Assembly: GCA_050480705.1 (NCBI GenBank)
Contig: JBJHAX010000020.1
Span: 1 to 35,199 of the forward strand
DNA from: JBJHAX01 sp050480705
GTDB lineage: Bacteria > Actinomycetota > Nitriliruptoria > Nitriliruptorales > Nitriliruptoraceae
Length of the DNA: 35,199 nt
Direction of reading: 5' to 3'
Below are positions 30,955 through 35,199 of this stretch, one piece after another. How positions within the stretch are numbered: position 1 is the stretch's first letter; each line of letters opens with the position of its first letter. A program made the position numbers and the translations under genes. The notes below the pieces were generated by a model. That model worked only from the letters and a program-made list of their open reading frames with translations, was not told where the DNA came from and ran no database searches.

Positions 30955-32292
30955 GTGTCAACGACGGCGCTGCTCACGGACCGCTACGAGTTCACCATGC
31001 TCGACGCCGCGCTGCGCGACGGCACGGCCAACATGCGCTGCGCCTTCGAGGTCTTCGCCCGCGACCTGCCAGATGGCCGCAGCTACGGCGTCGTCGCGGG
31101 CCTCGGCCGCCTGCTCGATCACCTCGAGTTGTTCCGCTTCGATGACGACACGCTGGCCTGGCTCGACGACGGCGCGATCGTGAGTCCCTCCACGCTCGCC
31201 TGGCTCGCCGACTACCGCTTCCGAGGCGACATCCACGCCTACCAGGAGGGCGAGCTGTTCGTCCCGCGATCGCCGGTCATGACCGTCATTGCCTCGTTCG
31301 GCGAGGCGGTCCTGCTCGAGACGCTTGCGCTGTCGATCCTCAACTACGACAGCGCCGTCGCATCGGCGGCGTCTCGAATGGTCACCGCAGCTGCGGGACG
31401 CCCTCTCATGGAGTTCGGGTCCCGGCGCGCACACGAGCAGGCGGCGATCGCGGCCGCGAGATCCGCGTACCTGGTCGGGTTCGCGTCGACGTCGAACCTC
31501 GAAGCCGGACGGCGATGGGGTATGCCGACATCGGGAACGGTCGCGCACGCCTTCGTCATGTTGCACGAGGACGAGCGCGCCGCGTTCGATTCGCAGCTTG
31601 CGGCCGCTGGTGCCGGCACGACACTGCTCGTCGACACGTTCGACACCACCAACGGCACCGCGGCGGCGATCGACGCGGCATATGCCACCCCCGGCGGCAC
31701 CCTCGGGGCGATCCGCATCGATTCAGGGGATCTGGCGAGCGACGCGCGCAGCGCACGGGCACAGCTCGACGACGCCGGGCTCACCTCGACCCGTATCGTG
31801 TTGTCCGGCGACCTCGACGAGCACCGCATCGCAGAGCTCGCCAGTGCTCCGGCCGACGCATACGGCGTCGGGACCTCCGTGGTGACCGGTTCGGGCGCGC
31901 CGACGGCCGGATTCATCTACAAACTGGTCGCGCGCGCAGACGATGCTGGACGCTGGCGCGACGTCACCAAGGCCGGAGGGATCAAAGCAACCGTCGGCGG
32001 ACGCAAACGGGCAGCACGGCGCCTCGACCGGGGCATCGCCACCAGCGAGGTGCTGCTGCCCTGGGACGCACCGGCACCTGCCGACACCCGGGCGCTGCAG
32101 ACCGAGATCGTGCGCGACGGCGAGGTCGTTCACCGTGCCGGCCTCGACGAGATCCGCGCGCATCACCGCGCGGTCATCGCAGAACTGCCCGCCACTGCAC
32201 GGCGTCTCGACGCGGGTACGCCCTTCATAGGGGTCGACGACAGCGAACTCGCCCTGACGGCGCGGCAACCTCCGGCAAGGAGCCAGGGATGA
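30955..32292 (+). CDS. pncB: Nicotinate phosphoribosyltransferase PncB
   Basis: 445 residues. LLTDRYEFTMLDAAL at the start, LEFxSRR-type MEFGSRRAHE, the autophosphorylated His 198 in SGTVAHAFVM, DTFDTTNG, IRIDSGDL and YGVGTSVVTG (phosphate loop). Converts nicotinate plus PRPP to nicotinate mononucleotide, with ATP: entry step of NAD salvage by the Preiss-Handler route. GTG start at 30955 with GAGG seven bases before. It overlaps pncA by four bases (ATGA), which joins nicotinamide deamidation directly to nicotinate use. Confidence 0.96.
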   Translation: MSTTALLTDRYEFTMLDAALRDGTANMRCAFEVFARDLPDGRSYGVVAGLGRLLDHLELFRFDDDTLAWLDDGAIVSPSTLAWLADYRFRGDIHAYQEGELFVPRSPVMTVIASFGEAVLLETLALSILNYDSAVASAASRMVTAAAGRPLMEFGSRRAHEQAAIAAARSAYLVGFASTSNLEAGRRWGMPTSGTVAHAFVMLHEDERAAFDSQLAAAGAGTTLLVDTFDTTNGTAAAIDAAYATPGGTLGAIRIDSGDLASDARSARAQLDDAGLTSTRIVLSGDLDEHRIAELASAPADAYGVGTSVVTGSGAPTAGFIYKLVARADDAGRWRDVTKAGGIKATVGGRKRAARRLDRGIATSEVLLPWDAPAPADTRALQTEIVRDGEVVHRAGLDEIRAHHRAVIAELPATARRLDAGTPFIGVDDSELALTARQPPARSQG

Positions 32293-32906
32293 GCAACGAT
32301 CGAGCAAAGGACGCCACCTACGGTCCATCGACCGCGCTGGTGGTCGTCGACGTCCAGAACGACTTCGCGGATCCCTCCGGCGGCCTCTACGTGCAGGGCG
32401 GCGAGGACGTCGTCGACGTCGTGAACGCGCACGTTCGGGCTGCACGCGACGCCGGGGCGATCGTGGTGTACACGCAGGACTGGCATCCCCCGGACACACC
32501 GCACTTCGAGAAGGACGGCGGTGTCTGGCCTGTCCACTGCGTCCGCGACACCTGGGGTGCGGATCTGCATCCGCAACTCGACGTTGCCGAGGACGCGAAG
32601 GTCGTTCGCAAAGGCGTGGACGGCGGTGACGGCTATTCGGGTTTCTCGGTGCGTGATCCCGTCAGCGGAGCCGAGTCCACGACCGAACTCGGCGGCATCC
32701 TCGACGACGCCGGAGCCACACGCGTTGTGGTCACCGGACTGGCGGGCGACGTGTGCGTGAAGGAGACCGCACTCGATGCCCGGCGGCTGGGCTACGAGGT
32801 GGTCGTACCGCTCGAGGCCACCCGATTCGTTGTGCTCGAGGATGGCGACGACGAGCGCGCCGTCGTGGAGATGCGCACCGCCGGTGTCACGATCGTCGAC
32901 CGGTGA
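32289..32906 (+). CDS. pncA: Nicotinamidase PncA
   Basis: 205 residues, isochorismatase-fold. Catalytic triad D21 (VVVDVQNDF), K108 (VVRKGVDG) and C156 (GLAGDVCVKETALDA); metal ligands D64, H66, H72 or H83 in the DWHPPDTPH-WPVHC region. Hydrolyses nicotinamide to nicotinate. The ATG at 32289 has AAGGAG seven bases before it and overlaps the pncB stop. Its own stop overlaps the nrtR start (GTGA). PncA of this type would also be expected to hydrolyse pyrazinamide. Confidence 0.95.
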   Translation: MSNDRAKDATYGPSTALVVVDVQNDFADPSGGLYVQGGEDVVDVVNAHVRAARDAGAIVVYTQDWHPPDTPHFEKDGGVWPVHCVRDTWGADLHPQLDVAEDAKVVRKGVDGGDGYSGFSVRDPVSGAESTTELGGILDDAGATRVVVTGLAGDVCVKETALDARRLGYEVVVPLEATRFVVLEDGDDERAVVEMRTAGVTIVDR

Positions 32907-33601
32907 GCCCGGCGCCGATCTCGACGTGCGCCGTCGCGGTCGACGTCGCGATGATGACCGTGCGCGGCGACCGGCTCGTGCTGCTGCTGGTCGAACCCGA
33001 CGACCCGACGATGGCGGGCAGCCTGGCGCTGCCCGGCCGGCGGGTGCGCGACGACGAGGATCTCGACGCCACCGCCCACCGCGCCATCGCCGAACTCGCG
33101 GGCATCTCGGCGCCCGACGCGCACCTCGAACAGCTCAAGACCTACGGCGAGCGGGCGCGCGACCCGCGGGCACGGGTCGTGTCCATCGCCTACCTGGCAC
33201 TCACGCCGGCGCCGCAGGATCCACCTCCCGACCGGCGGGCACGATTCTGGGACATCACCGAACTCCAGCGTCCCGGAACGCCCGCACTCGCCTACGACCA
33301 CGACCGCATCGTCACCGACGCGCTCGAGCGTGCGCGCTCGAAGCTCGAGTACACCGCGCTCGCGACGGCGTTCGTCGAGGAGCCGTTCACGCTCGGTGAC
33401 CTGCGGCGGATCTACGAGGCCGTGTGGGGTGTGCGCCTCGACGCCGCCAACTTCCGCCGCAAAGTCGTGTCGACGCACGGTTTCGTCGTCGAGGCGGACG
33501 GGCTCGCCGCGCCCGGTCCCGGCGGTGGACGCCCAGCCAAGCTCTACCGGCGCGGCAGCGCACTGCGCCTGCATCCCGCGATGCTGCGCCCGGAGGAATG
33601 A
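32903..33601 (+). CDS. nrtR: NrtR-family Nudix-related transcriptional regulator
   Basis: 232 residues: N-terminal Nudix-like domain (about 8-135) and C-terminal winged helix (about 140-225; FTLGDLRRIYEAVWG, NFRRKVV). The Nudix box is degraded: from G45 the register is off by one and the REUxEE core reads R-A-I-A-E-L, so hydrolysis is unlikely. NrtR proteins sense ADP-ribose and repress NAD genes. It is the third gene of pncB-pncA-nrtR, overlapping pncA by GTGA, so it should be under its own control at the palindrome 30892-30914. Alternative: an active Nudix hydrolase; the HTH and the lost glutamates argue against it. Confidence 0.92.
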   Translation: MSPAPISTCAVAVDVAMMTVRGDRLVLLLVEPDDPTMAGSLALPGRRVRDDEDLDATAHRAIAELAGISAPDAHLEQLKTYGERARDPRARVVSIAYLALTPAPQDPPPDRRARFWDITELQRPGTPALAYDHDRIVTDALERARSKLEYTALATAFVEEPFTLGDLRRIYEAVWGVRLDAANFRRKVVSTHGFVVEADGLAAPGPGGGRPAKLYRRGSALRLHPAMLRPEE

Positions 33602-33658
33602 CGCCCCCGCACCCCGGCCGAACGCTGCGCTGCCCACACATCCTGCGGGCCCAGCCGT

Positions 33659-35199
33659 TCAGTCCGGGAGCTGTCCGTGTTCGAGAAGGTGCGTGAGACC
33701 GTCGGCATCCACGACCGGGATCCCGAGCTCACGGGCGCGTTCGAGCTTGCTTCCCGCCTGATCGCCGGCGACGACCAGGGAGGTCTTCGACGAGACCGAA
33801 CCCGTGACCTTGGCCCCCCTGGCTTCGAGCTGCTCCTTCGCGTCATCACGGCTGATGTCGGCAAGCGTGCCGGTGAGCACGACGGTCCAGCCTGCCAGTC
33901 GCGCATCGGTGTCCGCGGGTTGCTGCGCCGTGCTCGTCACGCCGAGCGAGATCAGCTCGGCGACCAGTTCGGCGTTTCGGGGGGTCGCGAACCACGATTC
34001 GACCGCAGCGGCGATCACCGGTCCGATGCCGTCGATCGCCTCGAGATCGTCGGCCCGCGACGAACGGATGACGTCGAGGTCTCCGAGTTCGCGGGCGAGC
34101 AGCCGTGCATAGGTCGGGCCGAGGTGGCGGATGTTGAGTGCGACGAGCACTCGATCGAGCGGGGCGTTGCGGGCCCGTTCGACGCCCGCCAGCAGGTTGT
34201 CGACACGGCGCTCGCCCCATCCGTCGAGTTCGAGCAGCTCGTCGCGATGCTGCCTGAGGCGAAACACGTCCGCGAGGTCTGCGACCAGGCCGCGCTCGAC
34301 GAGGAGCTCGACGGTCTGCTCGCCCATGCCCTCGATGTCGAGGGCACTGCGGCCGGCGAGATGGGTGATCGACTCGAGCAGCCGGTTGGGGCAGTCGACG
34401 TTCTCGCAGAAGTGGTGGGCCTCGCCTTCGGGTCGCTTCAGTGGCTGGGTGCAGAACGGGCACGCCTCGGGCATCGACCACGCACGCGTGCCCTCGGGAC
34501 GCTTCGCTGCCACCGGGCCGACAACCTCTGGGATGACGTCACCCGCACGCCGAACGATGACGGTGTCGCCGACGCGGACGTCTTTGGCGTGGACCTGGAT
34601 CTCGTTGTGGAGTGTCGCGTTAGTGATGCGTACACCCGCGACCACCACCGGTTCGAGGACGGCATAGGGCGTGACCTTGCCCGTGCGGCCGACGTTGATC
34701 TCGATCGATCGAAGCCGGGTGGATTCCTCGACCGGAGGCATCTTGTAGGCGATCGCCCACCGTGGCGCGCGTGCGGTCACGCCCAACGCCGCCCGCTGAT
34801 CGAGATCGTCGACTTTGACGACAACGCCGTCGATCTCGTACGCGACGCTGTGCCGCGCATCGGTCCACTGGGTGACGAACGCCCAGATCTCGTCGCGTGT
34901 GACGACGCGACGCGTTGTATCGGCGACCGGCAGCCCCGCCTGGCGCATCCAGTCGAGCCGTTCACTGTGGCTCGTGACGTCGACCCCGTCGACGGCTCCC
35001 ACCCCATGACACCACACGCTCAGCGGCCTTGTGGCGGTGATCTGAGGATCTTTCTGGCGCAATGCCCCCGACGCGGCGTTGCGCGGATTCATGAACGCGG
35101 CCTGACCCGCCTCGATCCTCGCCGCGTTCATGCGCTCGAACGCCTCGATGGGGTAATAGACCTCTCCGCGGACCTCGAGGACCGTCGGCGGCTCAGCCA
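33659..35199 (-). CDS. ligA: NAD-dependent DNA ligase LigA (N-terminal part outside the window)
   Basis: About 513 residues are present; the frame runs through the window end, and the KxDG adenylation lysine and the NAD-binding Ia domain are missing for that reason. Present in order: LEVRGEVYYP and FMNPRNAASGALRQKDP of the nucleotidyltransferase domain, the OB-fold (NVGRTGKVTPYAVLEPV), a four-Cys zinc finger (CPFCTQPL then CENVDCPNRL), helix-hairpin-helix repeats (ALDIEGMGEQTVELLV, LDGWGERRVDNLLAGVE, IDGIGPVIAAAVESWF), and a C-terminal BRCT domain (LAGWTVVLTGTL, TSLVVAGDQAGSKLERA). Essential replicative ligase, consuming NAD+. It converges on the NAD salvage operon; the 57-base gap has only weak inverted repeats. 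Confidence 0.96.
   Translation of the reverse strand, partial: AEPPTVLEVRGEVYYPIEAFERMNAARIEAGQAAFMNPRNAASGALRQKDPQITATRPLSVWCHGVGAVDGVDVTSHSERLDWMRQAGLPVADTTRRVVTRDEIWAFVTQWTDARHSVAYEIDGVVVKVDDLDQRAALGVTARAPRWAIAYKMPPVEESTRLRSIEINVGRTGKVTPYAVLEPVVVAGVRITNATLHNEIQVHAKDVRVGDTVIVRRAGDVIPEVVGPVAAKRPEGTRAWSMPEACPFCTQPLKRPEGEAHHFCENVDCPNRLLESITHLAGRSALDIEGMGEQTVELLVERGLVADLADVFRLRQHRDELLELDGWGERRVDNLLAGVERARNAPLDRVLVALNIRHLGPTYARLLARELGDLDVIRSSRADDLEAIDGIGPVIAAAVESWFATPRNAELVAELISLGVTSTAQQPADTDARLAGWTVVLTGTLADISRDDAKEQLEARGAKVTGSVSSKTSLVVAGDQAGSKLERARELGIPVVDADGLTHLLEHGQLPD

Noticed and set aside
33602..33658. Terminator between nrtR and ligA
   Set aside because: Only short arms (GAACG with CGTTC) across a loop of about 30 bases; too weak to list as a feature.
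1..35199. CRISPR arrays, insertion sequences, tRNA or rRNA genes, toxin-antitoxin or phage defence genes
   Set aside because: Looked for repeats with regular spacing, transposase-like proteins, cloverleaf-like sequences and defence domains; none found. Not a substitute for tRNAscan or domain searches.

Overview
This is a chromosomal stretch from a high-GC actinobacterium. Pointers are the frequent GTG starts, a mycobacterial-type LigC/polymerase pair, an InhA-type enoyl reductase, a group II truncated haemoglobin, gatCAB and an NrtR-type NAD regulator. The class cannot be fixed by reading alone; a deep-branching actinobacterium is my guess. I see no tRNA, rRNA, insertion sequence, prophage or CRISPR array. 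Coding density is high and almost everything is core or household metabolism.

Layout. 1-3037: the 3' part of a LigC-type ATP-dependent DNA ligase, then lgt, then a convergent stand-alone LigD-type polymerase (PrimPol). 3090-7845 (minus): a 2-oxo acid dehydrogenase operon E1alpha-E1beta-E2, followed by an EAL-domain c-di-GMP phosphodiesterase. 7846-8637: a divergent regulatory region and a universal stress protein (plus). 8699-15158 (minus): a type II fatty acid synthesis operon read fabD-fabH-fabG-acpP-fabF-plsC-acpS-fabI, with a good promoter that starts in the serA stop codon. 15255-20117 (minus): serA, a truncated haemoglobin coupled to a GNAT acetyltransferase, a PhnD-like lipoprotein and a CitE/malyl-CoA-lyase-like protein. 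20254-23677 (minus): ilvB-ilvN-plsC2 behind a leader that looks like a ribosome-mediated attenuator. 23703-30808 (minus): dxs, gatB, gatA, gatC, a DUF983 protein and an SQR-like flavoprotein, transcribed in the reverse of that order. 30955-33601 (plus): pncB-pncA-nrtR. 33659-35199 (minus): ligA, cut by the window end.

How they fit together. ilvBN makes branched-chain amino acids, and the E1/E2 complex looks closest to branched-chain 2-oxo acid dehydrogenase. It could supply branched acyl-CoA primers to FabH, and the fab operon elongates them; two PlsC-type acyltransferases would use the products. The NAD salvage operon carries its own repressor gene, and a 23-bp palindrome overlaps the candidate -10 of pncB. 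Genes are tightly coupled: I count eight 4-base ATGA/GTGA overlaps and two 1-base TGATG overlaps.

I did not find an obviously new multi-gene system. The best second-look items are the ilv leader peptide with tandem hairpins, the pncBA-nrtR operator candidates, the EAL protein with an N-terminal Cys cluster riding on a dehydrogenase operon, and the LigC/PrimPol pair split by lgt.
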